Below, piece by piece: positions 8,158 to 15,048 of a stretch of DNA of 15,226 nt. Below the pieces are notes generated by a model that was given only the letters and a program-made list of their open reading frames with translations, was not told the DNA's origin and made no database searches. The stretch's first letter is position 1, and every line of letters begins with the position of its first letter. This DNA is from Candidatus Iainarchaeum sp. (GTDB lineage: Archaea > Iainarchaeota > Iainarchaeia > Iainarchaeales > Iainarchaeaceae), in assembly GCA_013331625.1 (NCBI GenBank), contig DUGC01000042.1, forward strand, positions 1-15,226, in the 5' to 3' direction. Position numbers and translations under genes: made by a program.

Positions 8158-9927
8158 TTGGCAACTTCGGTTCGTTTTCATGAAAATCAGGTCATCATAA
8201 GGACGACCAGCCTTGAGTGGGGCAGTGTCGACAAGGTCCTTGACAGCGGCCTTTTCCGCACCATCCTTTCAAATTTCCTCAAAAAGCTGCGGGACAACAG
8301 GTCCGAGTTCCTCAGCATTTTGCCAAAACACCCAAAGGAGCAGGAAGACCTTACCTTGCTTTGCATAAAAAAGCTTGCAAAAGCTGACAGGGACACAGTC
8401 CTCAGGTCAAATCCAGAGCTCAAAAGTTTGCTTGCCGATACTTACCTCCTTGACCGCCTTGTTGAGGCATTTTATAATTACTGGAGGGGGCATGAGCGCT
8501 ACCTGATATGCCTCTCCGACCCCAAAGTGGGGGGCAATGGCGATATCGACCACAGGCCTTACAGGACTTTCAATGACACGATAGAAAAGCTCAACCACAT
8601 AGTGAGGAAAATTTACAGGGACCTGCAGGAAAATATCACTGGTGAGCACCCTATCATCTATAGGCAGGTGCCTGCAGGGTGCACTGTGGGGGCGATTGCA
8701 AAAGAGATCAGTCTGCCGCTACCAGAGCAGTACTCAAAACTAAATAAGGTGCCTGTGATACGGCAGGTGCTGCTAAACCCGCCCATTATAGTAAACCCCA
8801 CAATGAACAAGCGCAGCGGCACATTCAGGCTTGTCAATTCTAACCCCCTTGATGGCGAAGGGCTGGACCCTGCACAGTGGCTGTGCTTTCCTGCCAAAGT
8901 GGGAAAGCTTACAGTATACCTGTATTTCCACGAATTTTACACAGGGCTTGCCATATCAACCTCAAATCTCTTTGAGCTTTGCAACGATGAGGACCTTCGC
9001 AAGGCGCCTGATGCAATTTATGTCTACGGGGCGCCGCTAAAAATCTTTGAAAAGTTTGCGCCGGACAGGACGGTTTTCTTTGATGATGAAAAAAATAACC
9101 TCATGGTGGGCGCAATACCCCTTGGAAGGGAATACGGCTTTTTTGGCTACATAAAAAAAATGATGCTTACTTTGCACAATTCCATCATGATAAAGCGCGG
9201 CCTGATGCCAATCCACGGGGCAATGGTCCGCATCACCCTCAAGGGCGGGGAGAAGGCCAATGTCATCCTTGTCGGGGATTCGGGTGCCGGCAAGAGCGAA
9301 TCCATTGAAGCGTTCAGGACGCTTAGCGGCGAGAATTTGCGCGAGCTCAAGATTGTTTTTGATGACATGGGCTCTTTGGAACTTGGAGAAGACAGGAAAA
9401 TCAATGCTTATGGAACGGAAACAGGGGCATTTGTGAGGATCGATGACCTTGAATCAGGGTATGTTTACGGGCAGCTTGACCGGCTCATCACAATGATACC
9501 AAAAGAGAAGGTCAATGCGCGCGTGATCGTACCCATCACAACGCTAAAAGAGGTGCAGCACGGCTGGCCTGTGGATTATTTCCTTTATGCAAACAATTAT
9601 GAAACGCCAAAGGGCGGCAATTACATTGAAAGGTTCAAAAGTGCAGGCGATGCCATGCCAGTATTCAAGGAAGGCAAGCGCCTTGCAAAAGGCACCACGC
9701 ATGAGGTCGGGCTTACCATGACATATTATTCAAACCCCTTCGGGCCTGTGCAGCTCATGGAAGAGCATGAGGCGCTTGCCGGCAAATATTTCAATGCAAT
9801 GTTTGATAGTGGCATCTATGTAGGGCAGTTAAGGACCCAGCTTGGCCTTGCGGGAATGGAAACAAGGGGCCCGCAGGAAGCCGCAAAGGCGCTCTTTGCC
9901 CTCATTTCAAAAGGAAAAAAACGATAA
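8158..9927 (+). CDS. PEP carboxykinase-like P-loop protein, function unknown
   Basis: The C-terminal half resembles ATP-type PEP carboxykinase and HPr kinase. LMPIHGAMV (349-357) sits where PEPCK has its LPMHCSA block. It is followed by Walker A GDSGAGKS (373-380), an acidic FDD (401-403) as metal-binding Walker B, and YGTETGAFVRIDDL (418-431) where PEPCK has its GGCYAK..DL segment. The first 200 or so residues are charged and probably helical, with no fold I recognise. At 589 residues it is longer than normal PEPCK, and the substrate loops differ, so it may be a phosphotransferase with another substrate. No membrane segment or signal peptide is seen. The start is TTG at 8158, with GGGGG at 8147-8151; no in-frame ATG lies between aroC and it. 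The following gene on the same strand is a PLP enzyme, which may be a partner. Confidence 0.75.
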   Translation: MATSVRFHENQVIIRTTSLEWGSVDKVLDSGLFRTILSNFLKKLRDNRSEFLSILPKHPKEQEDLTLLCIKKLAKADRDTVLRSNPELKSLLADTYLLDRLVEAFYNYWRGHERYLICLSDPKVGGNGDIDHRPYRTFNDTIEKLNHIVRKIYRDLQENITGEHPIIYRQVPAGCTVGAIAKEISLPLPEQYSKLNKVPVIRQVLLNPPIIVNPTMNKRSGTFRLVNSNPLDGEGLDPAQWLCFPAKVGKLTVYLYFHEFYTGLAISTSNLFELCNDEDLRKAPDAIYVYGAPLKIFEKFAPDRTVFFDDEKNNLMVGAIPLGREYGFFGYIKKMMLTLHNSIMIKRGLMPIHGAMVRITLKGGEKANVILVGDSGAGKSESIEAFRTLSGENLRELKIVFDDMGSLELGEDRKINAYGTETGAFVRIDDLESGYVYGQLDRLITMIPKEKVNARVIVPITTLKEVQHGWPVDYFLYANNYETPKGGNYIERFKSAGDAMPVFKEGKRLAKGTTHEVGLTMTYYSNPFGPVQLMEEHEALAGKYFNAMFDSGIYVGQLRTQLGLAGMETRGPQEAAKALFALISKGKKR

Positions 9928-9965
9928 ATAAAGCGGAAAAATTGCACATTTACCGTCCACCAACA

Positions 9966-9973
9966 TTTTTATT
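9966..9973 (+). promoter_or_regulatory. Probable TATA box, leaderless start of PLP enzyme gene
   Basis: TTTTTATT is centred about 28 bases before the ATG at 9998. No Shine-Dalgarno is seen before that ATG, which fits a leaderless message. Confidence 0.4.
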
Positions 9974-9997
9974 CAATTCCAATCTATTCCAGCATAT

Positions 9998-11032
9998 ATG
10001 GCCTTGACTACTGCAGAGGGCAAGATATTGCGCTCTATTGTAATAGCTTCTGATAATGATCCCACAAAGCCGGAATTCCCTCCTGATAATCCAAAATTTC
10101 CAGCGACCCCCACAGTCCATATAAAGGTAGACGGGTTTTCAGATGTGTGGCTAAAAGATGAGAGTGTAAACCCTACAGGGACACACAAGGACCGCATGGC
10201 ATGGGAAATTGTGGTGAAGTACCGTGACATCCTTGTGCAAAAGGCAAAGGGAAAGATAAGGGGTGATCTGCCCCAGTGCTCTATAATATCTTCCGGCTCT
10301 GCTGCATTCGCGATCCAGACTATGCTGAAAAAATATGGCCTTCCAGACCTCAAGGTGCTTGTGGATGTCAATTGCGGTGCAGATGTCCTTCAGATGCTGC
10401 GAAGGACCGGATGCGAAGTATATCAGGCTGACCTTGGCAAAAGGCCGCTGCACTGGAGGGAGATACTTGCCCTAACAAATAATCAGGGCGGATTTGACAT
10501 CACGGCCGATGAAGCATTCCACCTCACGCCGGTGTATTATGACTGGATGAGCTATGAGATAATCAACAGTTCCCCCGACTACTGCTTTATCCCTTTTGGC
10601 ACCGGAAACCTCTATGAGAACATCCTGACAATCAATAAAAAGGAGGTTTCCTCATTCTTCCTTCACGACCCGCGCTTCAAAGGCAATGTTGAGGCCTTGA
10701 GGAACTGCAACTTCATGGGGTCCACTACAAATAACCCGAAATCAAAGGCAACAAAGCTCTATTCGCCCCACCTTCCGTTTACGCATTTTGACGAGCAGTG
10801 GCTGCAATCGTTCAAGTATTCTGGTTACTGCGGGCCCGAATCCGATATTTATGTGCTTGAGGAAAAGTACCTTGATGAGGCGATGAAGGTGGCAATAGCC
10901 AACAACGTGAGCTGCGAGCCATCAGGGATCGCAGGCCTTGCGCTCATGCTGCAGATGGAAAACAGGCTTCCCAAAACCAAAAAGATGCTGGTTGTAAATA
11001 CGGGGAAGACGAAGTATGAGAACGGGCAATAA
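9998..11032 (+). CDS. Threonine synthase-like PLP enzyme (fold type II), substrate unknown
   Basis: The 344-residue product belongs to the threonine synthase/TrpB/serine dehydratase superfamily. The PLP lysine is K64 in WLKDESVNPTGTHKDRMA, closest to the threonine synthase form of this motif. Other expected blocks are present but altered: SSGSAAFAIQ (98-107) where SSGN is usual and the Asn holds the PLP ring oxygen, PFGTGNLYENI (199-209) in place of the glycine-rich phosphate loop, EPSGIAGLAL (307-316), and NTGKTK (334-339). It is shorter than most threonine synthases and begins with a divergent segment of about 35 residues. Threonine synthase, cysteate synthase or another beta-replacement or elimination activity are all possible. 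It follows the PEPCK-like gene by 70 bases, with its own promoter-like box, and converges on a coiled-coil gene 14 bases downstream. Confidence 0.8.
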   Translation: MALTTAEGKILRSIVIASDNDPTKPEFPPDNPKFPATPTVHIKVDGFSDVWLKDESVNPTGTHKDRMAWEIVVKYRDILVQKAKGKIRGDLPQCSIISSGSAAFAIQTMLKKYGLPDLKVLVDVNCGADVLQMLRRTGCEVYQADLGKRPLHWREILALTNNQGGFDITADEAFHLTPVYYDWMSYEIINSSPDYCFIPFGTGNLYENILTINKKEVSSFFLHDPRFKGNVEALRNCNFMGSTTNNPKSKATKLYSPHLPFTHFDEQWLQSFKYSGYCGPESDIYVLEEKYLDEAMKVAIANNVSCEPSGIAGLALMLQMENRLPKTKKMLVVNTGKTKYENGQ

Positions 11033-11046
11033 TTCCAACTAAGGTT

Positions 11047-11427
11047 TCAGCCACGCACGTGCGCAAACCTTTTTTTCGGCCCACCTAACTGTTTATTTCC
11101 GGCGCGTTTATGCTGGTGGGAAATTACTTCGCGGTGAATGATTTCGACTTTCCGCTCCGCAATGTGGAGTTGATCCTCAAGTTCCCTTAGCCTTTTGGCC
11201 TGCTCCTGCTTTTCCCTCAATTCAAAAGGCTGCATCTTGTTTTCCCTGAAGTGGCGGTTAATTGTGGCTATCTGCGCTTTTATCCCTGAAACTGTTTTCT
11301 CCAGCAATGGGATGTAAGTTCGCAGGCTCCTTTCCATGTCATGGAGCTGTTCTGTGTTAAGCTGATGCAATTTAGTTACATCAATTATCTTTCTTGGCTT
11401 GGGCTGCCCGATAAATGGAAGTTCCAT
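11047..11427 (-). CDS. Small coiled-coil protein, unknown function
   Basis: I do not recognise this 126-residue protein. Residues about 25-105 are rich in Glu, Lys, Arg, Gln and Leu with heptad-like spacing and no helix-breaking prolines except one near residue 67, so a two-segment coiled coil is likely. The N-terminus (LPFIGQPKPRKIIDVTKLHQ) and the basic, Gly/His-rich C-terminus look flexible. There is no signal peptide, membrane segment or metal motif. Codon use resembles its neighbours, and it has a good leaderless-type promoter, so it is probably real. It lies downstream of leuD on the same strand but seems to be transcribed separately, and it is convergent with the PLP enzyme gene. Confidence 0.7.
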   Translation of the reverse strand: MELPFIGQPKPRKIIDVTKLHQLNTEQLHDMERSLRTYIPLLEKTVSGIKAQIATINRHFRENKMQPFELREKQEQAKRLRELEDQLHIAERKVEIIHREVISHQHKRAGNKQLGGPKKRFAHVRG

Positions 11428-11450
11428 AAGTATTGAGTAACGCGCAGAGG

Positions 11451-11460
11451 GTATTTAATT
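11451..11460 (-). promoter_or_regulatory. Probable TATA box for the coiled-coil gene
   Basis: Read on the minus strand this is AATTAAATAC, centred about 28 bases before the ATG at 11427. No Shine-Dalgarno is seen before that ATG, so the message is probably leaderless. Confidence 0.45.
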
Positions 11461-11474
11461 TTTGCCCCTGCGTG

Positions 11475-12080
11475 TTATTGCTTAAAATCGTTCATATAGG
11501 GCAGCTTTTTGGCATTTTCCCGAGTTTTTGGAAGTGCGGACACCAGCATTGCAAGGGTGTCCCATGAGCCATTTAGCATATTGGCCCTCCTGCTTTCTGC
11601 CATTTCAAGGCTAATTGAATTTTGCCCGAAAAGTAATTTTTTGGTTTCAAGGTTCAGGTTCAAAATTTCCGAGGGTTTTTTTTCCGTAAATTCCTGCAAA
11701 ATTTCCACATCCTGCGGCTTTGCTGTTACACACGCGACGCCGAGCATCTGGCAGTTCCCCGCAAAAATCTCTGCAAAGCTCTCCCCGACGATTGCTTTAA
11801 TCCCGTAGCGCAAAAGTGCCTGTGGCGCGTGCTCGCGCGATGAGCCGCACCCGAAGTTGCTGTTCACCATAAGTATGGAAGCGCCTTTGTGTGCAGGGTC
11901 ATTGAAAGGGTGTTCCTTTTGCGACCCGTCGGCATTGAAGCGAACATCATAAAATGCATATCTGCCCATGTTTTCAAATGTTATTTCAGTCATGTAGCGC
12001 GCAGGGATTATCCTGTCAGTATCTATATCATCCCCAATGACTGCAACTCCTTTGCCGCGGATCTGCACTATTTTTGCCAT
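11475..12080 (-). CDS. leuD: 3-isopropylmalate dehydratase small subunit
   Basis: LeuD is the swivelling-domain subunit of isopropylmalate isomerase, which converts 2- to 3-isopropylmalate in leucine synthesis. The 201-residue product matches the longer bacterial form; archaeal LeuD/HacB small subunits are usually about 160-170 residues. Family blocks are GDDIDTDRIIPARY (16-29), the signature NSNFGCGSSREHAPQAL (73-89) and GESFAEIFAGN (99-109). The gene begins on the base after the leuC stop (TGA directly followed by ATG), so the two subunits are translationally coupled. Confidence 0.96.
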   Translation of the reverse strand: MAKIVQIRGKGVAVIGDDIDTDRIIPARYMTEITFENMGRYAFYDVRFNADGSQKEHPFNDPAHKGASILMVNSNFGCGSSREHAPQALLRYGIKAIVGESFAEIFAGNCQMLGVACVTAKPQDVEILQEFTEKKPSEILNLNLETKKLLFGQNSISLEMAESRRANMLNGSWDTLAMLVSALPKTRENAKKLPYMNDFKQ

Positions 12081-13481
12081 TCAGATCATCCCCCTCACAT
12101 CGGTTATTTTGCCGTTAATTGCGGCTGCCGCAACCATCGCAGGGCTCATGAGCATTGTCCTTCCAAAAGCCGAACCCTGCCTTCCCTTGAAATTGCGGTT
12201 CGAGCTTGAGGCGCACATTTCTTTTCCCGCAAGCTTGTCAGGGTTCATTGCAAGGCACATCGAGCACCCTGCAAGTCTCCACTCAAAGCCTGCGGCAGTA
12301 AATATCCTGTCAAGTCCCTCTTTTTGCGCCTGCATTGCAACCTGCTGCGACCCCGGGACCACAAGCGCTTTAACGCCTTGAGCCACTTTGCGGCCTTCCA
12401 CGATTTTTGCAGCTTCGCGAAGGTCGCAAATGCGCGAGTTCGTGCACGAGCCAATGAACGCAACATCAATTTTGGCCCCTTCGATCCCGGAGCCGGCCCT
12501 AAATCCCATGTGCTCGAGCGCTTCCTGCGCCGATTGCATCTGGCCCGAAGGCATCTCCTTAGGGTCCGGGATGTTTCCTGTAACAGGGATTGCCTGTCCG
12601 GGATTTATCCCCCATGTGACCATGGGTTCAAGTTTGGAAACATCCATTTTGAAAATGTCATCAAATTTTGCATCAGTATCCGAAGCCATTGAAAGCCACC
12701 ACTTGGATGCGCGCTCAAAAGCTTCCCCTTTTGGCGAAAACTCCCTTCCGCGCAAAAATTCAACAGTTTTCCTGTCGGGGTTGGCATACCCTGCGCGCGC
12801 GCCCCCTTCAATGCTCATGTTGCAAACGGTCATGCGCTCTTCCATTGACATCTGCTCAAATGTTTCCCCGCAGTACTCATACGCAAAGCCGATGCCTCCA
12901 TTGACCCCGAGCCGCTCGATCAGTTTGAGTATGACATCTTTTGCATAAACCCCTTTGCCGGGCTTTCCGCTCACCTCAATTTTCCTCACCTTGGGCTTTG
13001 AGATCGCAATGCACTGGCTTGCAAGAACGTCCCTTACTTGCGAAGTTCCAATTCCAAATGCCACCGCGCCAAACGCCCCGTGCGTGCTTGTATGCGAATC
13101 GCCGCATGCAATTGTCATCCCGGGCTGTGTGAGCCCAAGTTCGGGGCCGATCACATGCACAATGCCCTGCTTGCCGCTCCCGGGGCCATAGAACCTGATG
13201 CCGAACTCTTTTGAATTCTTTTCGATCTGCGACATCATGGCTTCTGCCATCCGGTCCCCAAACGGCCTTTGCTGGCTGGTTGTGGGGACTATGTGATCAA
13301 CTGTTGCCACAGTGCGGTCCGGGAACGCGGCTTTAATCCCCTTTTCAGTAAGCATCGCAAATGCCTGCGGGCTTGTGACTTCATGGACAAGATGCAATCC
13401 TATATAGAGCTGGCTCTCGCCATTTGGCAGCTTTGCGACTTCATGGATCTGCCACACTTTGTTGAAGAGGTTTTCAGCCAT
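12081..13481 (-). CDS. leuC: 3-isopropylmalate dehydratase large subunit
   Basis: LeuC is the [4Fe-4S] catalytic subunit of isopropylmalate isomerase. The 466-residue product is the exact length usual for bacterial LeuC. Cluster ligands are C346 (IGSCTNSR), C406 and C409 (GCSMC), at nearly the numbering of the E. coli protein. Other signatures are [12 protein letters not shown] (30-41), [14 protein letters not shown] (126-139) and NFKGRQG (430-436). The longer bacterial form and WWLSMASD segment separate it from the shorter archaeal LeuC/homoaconitase type. The start is ATG at 13481, giving [15 protein letters not shown]; an in-frame extension to 13547 adds hydrophobic residues not found in the family. 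GGTG precedes the ATG by a short spacer as a weak ribosome-binding site. Confidence 0.96.
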   Translation of the reverse strand: MAENLFNKVWQIHEVAKLPNGESQLYIGLHLVHEVTSPQAFAMLTEKGIKAAFPDRTVATVDHIVPTTSQQRPFGDRMAEAMMSQIEKNSKEFGIRFYGPGSGKQGIVHVIGPELGLTQPGMTIACGDSHTSTHGAFGAVAFGIGTSQVRDVLASQCIAISKPKVRKIEVSGKPGKGVYAKDVILKLIERLGVNGGIGFAYEYCGETFEQMSMEERMTVCNMSIEGGARAGYANPDRKTVEFLRGREFSPKGEAFERASKWWLSMASDTDAKFDDIFKMDVSKLEPMVTWGINPGQAIPVTGNIPDPKEMPSGQMQSAQEALEHMGFRAGSGIEGAKIDVAFIGSCTNSRICDLREAAKIVEGRKVAQGVKALVVPGSQQVAMQAQKEGLDRIFTAAGFEWRLAGCSMCLAMNPDKLAGKEMCASSSNRNFKGRQGSAFGRTMLMSPAMVAAAAINGKITDVRGMI

Positions 13482-13636
13482 TTTAACACCACGTGCCCAG
13501 CCAAAACCGTAATCTGGCGATAAATACAAAAAGACACTGCAAAGCAAAATTGCTACAAAATTCAGACTGAAAAAGGATTATAATACCCCATGGAATCCTG
13601 CGGGTTTTTAATGCCCTTCCAAAGGATTCTACACGA
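13482..13636 (-). promoter_or_regulatory. leuC upstream region with promoter-like boxes and palindromes
   Basis: This 155-base gap lies between the ridA stop and leuC. On the minus strand it holds two TATA-like boxes, TATTATAAT near 13579-13587 and GTATTTATC near 13520-13528. Between them are two short palindromes: TTCAGACTGAA at 13561-13571 (5-base arms, 1-base centre) and AGCAAAATTGCT at 13543-13554 (5-base arms, 2-base centre). A third inverted repeat, GAATCCT at 13593-13599 and AGGATTC at 13623-13629, directly follows ridA and may end its transcript. Operator roles are inference. Confidence 0.35.
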
Positions 13637-14026
13637 CTATTTTGGCGCATATGCAATGCACGAAATTTCAATAAGCGAACCCCCCGGCAGCCCCGCAGCC
13701 TCTATCATCTGCCTTGCCGGCCTGTGATTTCCAAGCCATTTCACATAGATTTCATTGAATCCCTTGGCATCATTTAAATTTTTCAAAAAAACATCGACGC
13801 GCACAATATTTTCCTTTTTTGCCCCCGCCGCGCCCAGTACTGCTTCAATGTTTGAAAGCGCCTGTGAAGCATGTTCAGAAATTTTTCCCTGCACAATTTT
13901 TCCGATTGCAGGATCGAGCGGCAACTGCCCTGAAACAAATATGAATCCTGCGGCATCCGTTGCGTGGGAGTAAGGCCCTGCCGGTTTTGGCAATGACTTC
14001 CCCCTAACAGCCCAAATTTCCGCCAT
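13637..14026 (-). CDS. ridA: RidA/YjgF-family enamine/imine deaminase
   Basis: RidA hydrolyses reactive enamines such as 2-aminoacrylate, released by PLP enzymes acting on serine or threonine, and so protects other PLP enzymes. The 129-residue length and motifs are typical: KPAGPYSHA (14-22), FVSGQLPLDP (30-39), NIEAVL (59-64), R105 in HRPARQM, which binds the substrate carboxylate, and E120 in LIEISCIA. Both R105 and E120 fall at the positions known in the E. coli protein, which supports the deaminating RidA subgroup. The start is ATG at 14026; a TTG nine bases earlier is not needed. It precedes leuCD on the same strand, and RidA defects in bacteria affect branched-chain amino acid enzymes, so the pairing makes sense. 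It is divergent from the cupredoxin gene. Confidence 0.95.
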   Translation of the reverse strand: MAEIWAVRGKSLPKPAGPYSHATDAAGFIFVSGQLPLDPAIGKIVQGKISEHASQALSNIEAVLGAAGAKKENIVRVDVFLKNLNDAKGFNEIYVKWLGNHRPARQMIEAAGLPGGSLIEISCIAYAPK

Positions 14027-14053
14027 TACAACCAAAATACTAACATCGCGTTA

Positions 14054-14064
14054 GGATTAAAACC
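14054..14064. promoter_or_regulatory. AT box that may serve ridA and the cupredoxin gene divergently
   Basis: GGATTAAAACC is the only clear AT box in the 58 bases between the two divergent starts. It is centred about 26 bases before the ATG at 14085 and about 33 bases before the ridA ATG at 14026. A bidirectional role is inference. Confidence 0.35.
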
Positions 14065-14084
14065 TTAATATGAAGGATTTAATT

Positions 14085-14651
14085 ATGAAAAATCGTTTTT
14101 CAGCGACAATTTTGGCTTTGCTTGCCCTATCGTTGCTTTTGGCAGGCTGCGCGCAACAGCAGACGGACGGCAATACAAATGCAGTCACAACCGATAACAA
14201 TCAAGGCAATAACCCAACCGATAAGGTCCCTGGAAGCATTATAAAAATCCCGGGGGACAATGAAAATGAAGGGTCAGGGGAAGGAGAAGGAAATAGTGAA
14301 AATAATGCCCCTGACGACAACTCAACTCCACAGGGAAATGACGGGAATAACAGCATTGATGGCGATAATGCATCGGCTGTCAGGGAATTTTCCATGACTG
14401 CAAAAAAGTGGGAGTGGGAACCCGGAACAATTACTGTCAATCAGGGCGATCGCGTAAGGCTCAACATCAAAAGTGTTGATGTTGCACACGGCATTTTGCT
14501 GCCTGATTTTAATGTGGACGTAAAGTTCGCAGCGGGCGAGAGCGCGACGGCCGAATTTGTTGCGACCAAGAAAGGGGCATTCACGTTCAGGTGCAATGTC
14601 TTTTGCGGTGAAGGCCATTCGGGCATGGCTGGAACGCTCATTGTAAACTGA
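14085..14651 (+). CDS. Lipoprotein with CuA-type cupredoxin domain
   Basis: The 188-residue product has a lipoprotein signal: basic KNR, a hydrophobic stretch, and lipobox LLAGC with lipid-attachment C22. Residues about 23-97 are a flexible Asn/Asp/Gly/Glu-rich tether. Residues about 98-188 form a cupredoxin domain like the C-terminal domain of cytochrome oxidase subunit II. Ligands for a binuclear CuA site are visible: H135 (VAHGILLPDF) and C170, C174, H178, M181 (CNVFCGEGHSGM). The usual Glu between the cysteines is Val172. It is probably a membrane-anchored, outward-facing electron carrier or copper-binding protein. No oxidase subunits are nearby. I choose ATG 14085, which has a compact signal peptide, GAAGGA at 14072-14077, and an AT box at the leaderless distance; ATG 14070 is possible and adds five residues. 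Confidence 0.9.
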   Translation: MKNRFSATILALLALSLLLAGCAQQQTDGNTNAVTTDNNQGNNPTDKVPGSIIKIPGDNENEGSGEGEGNSENNAPDDNSTPQGNDGNNSIDGDNASAVREFSMTAKKWEWEPGTITVNQGDRVRLNIKSVDVAHGILLPDFNVDVKFAAGESATAEFVATKKGAFTFRCNVFCGEGHSGMAGTLIVN

Positions 14652-14667
14652 AATTGCTTTAATTTTT

Positions 14668-14684
14668 GGCGGGATTTTCCCGCC
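14668..14684 (+). terminator. Hairpin terminator after the cupredoxin gene
   Basis: GGCGGGA and TCCCGCC form a perfect 7-base stem with a TTT loop, 16 bases after the stop codon, followed by T-rich sequence ending in a T5 run at 14694-14698. Confidence 0.6.
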
Positions 14685-14693
14685 TCTGCTTTG

Positions 14694-14702
14694 TTTTTAA
14701 AA
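14694..14702 (+). promoter_or_regulatory. Probable TATA box for the alkyltransferase gene
   Basis: TTTTTAAAA is centred about 27 bases before the ATG at 14725. No clear Shine-Dalgarno lies before that ATG, again the leaderless pattern. The T-run may also end transcription from the gene before it. Confidence 0.45.
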
Positions 14703-14724
14703 CATTTAATGCCAAATAAGCATT

Positions 14725-15048
14725 ATGGCCGATGCAATTTTGCAAACCAAAAGCTTTGGTTTTTGCGCCCTTGAAATGATGGAAAAGATCCCGAAAGGGA
14801 AAGTCACGACTTACAGGCAGATTGCCCTTGCCCTCAAAAACCCCAATGCCTGCCGCGCGGTGGGGAATGCGTGTAACAAAAATCCTTTTGCGCCAAAAAT
14901 CCCCTGCCATCGGGTGGTTTCAAGCGATGGATCGATCGGGGGGTATGCATTCGGGATAAGGGATAAAATCCGGTTGCTTGAAAGTGAAGGCATCAAAATC
15001 AGGAAAGGCAGGGTTGTGGATTTTGAAAAGAAGCTATTTAGGTTTTGA
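14725..15048 (+). CDS. O6-alkylguanine-DNA alkyltransferase, single-domain form
   Basis: The 107-residue product is the DNA-binding and active-site domain of the MGMT/Ogt family, which removes alkyl groups from guanine O6 by transferring them to its own cysteine. The acceptor C61 is in IPCHRVV, followed by GSIGGYAFG (69-77). KGKVTTYRQIA (24-34) contains the conserved Tyr (Y30), and ACRAVGNAC (42-50) carries R44, the arginine that helps flip the base out. The N-terminal domain found in Ada-C, Ogt and human MGMT is absent, as in the short alkyltransferase-like proteins, but those have Trp or Ala in place of the Cys. Retaining Cys suggests true repair activity. It stands alone with its own promoter-like box. 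Confidence 0.92.
   Translation: MADAILQTKSFGFCALEMMEKIPKGKVTTYRQIALALKNPNACRAVGNACNKNPFAPKIPCHRVVSSDGSIGGYAFGIRDKIRLLESEGIKIRKGRVVDFEKKLFRF

Noticed and set aside
8158..9927. Calling the 589-residue protein a true PEP carboxykinase or an HPr kinase
   Set aside because: Only the nucleotide-binding core resembles these families; the substrate loops and the N-terminal half differ, so a specific enzyme name is not supported.
13482..13547. In-frame upstream extension of leuC to 13547
   Set aside because: The extra 22 residues are not found in LeuC, and the ATG at 13481 gives the standard 466-residue protein.
13593..13629. tRNA-like sequence around GAATCC
   Set aside because: No cloverleaf can be formed; only a single 7-base inverted repeat is present.
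14085..14651. Cytochrome oxidase subunit II
   Set aside because: There are no two N-terminal transmembrane helices; instead there is a lipoprotein signal and a long polar tether, and no oxidase genes are nearby.
14725..15048. Alkyltransferase-like protein lacking activity
   Set aside because: The acceptor cysteine is present in PCHR, whereas such proteins carry Trp or Ala there.
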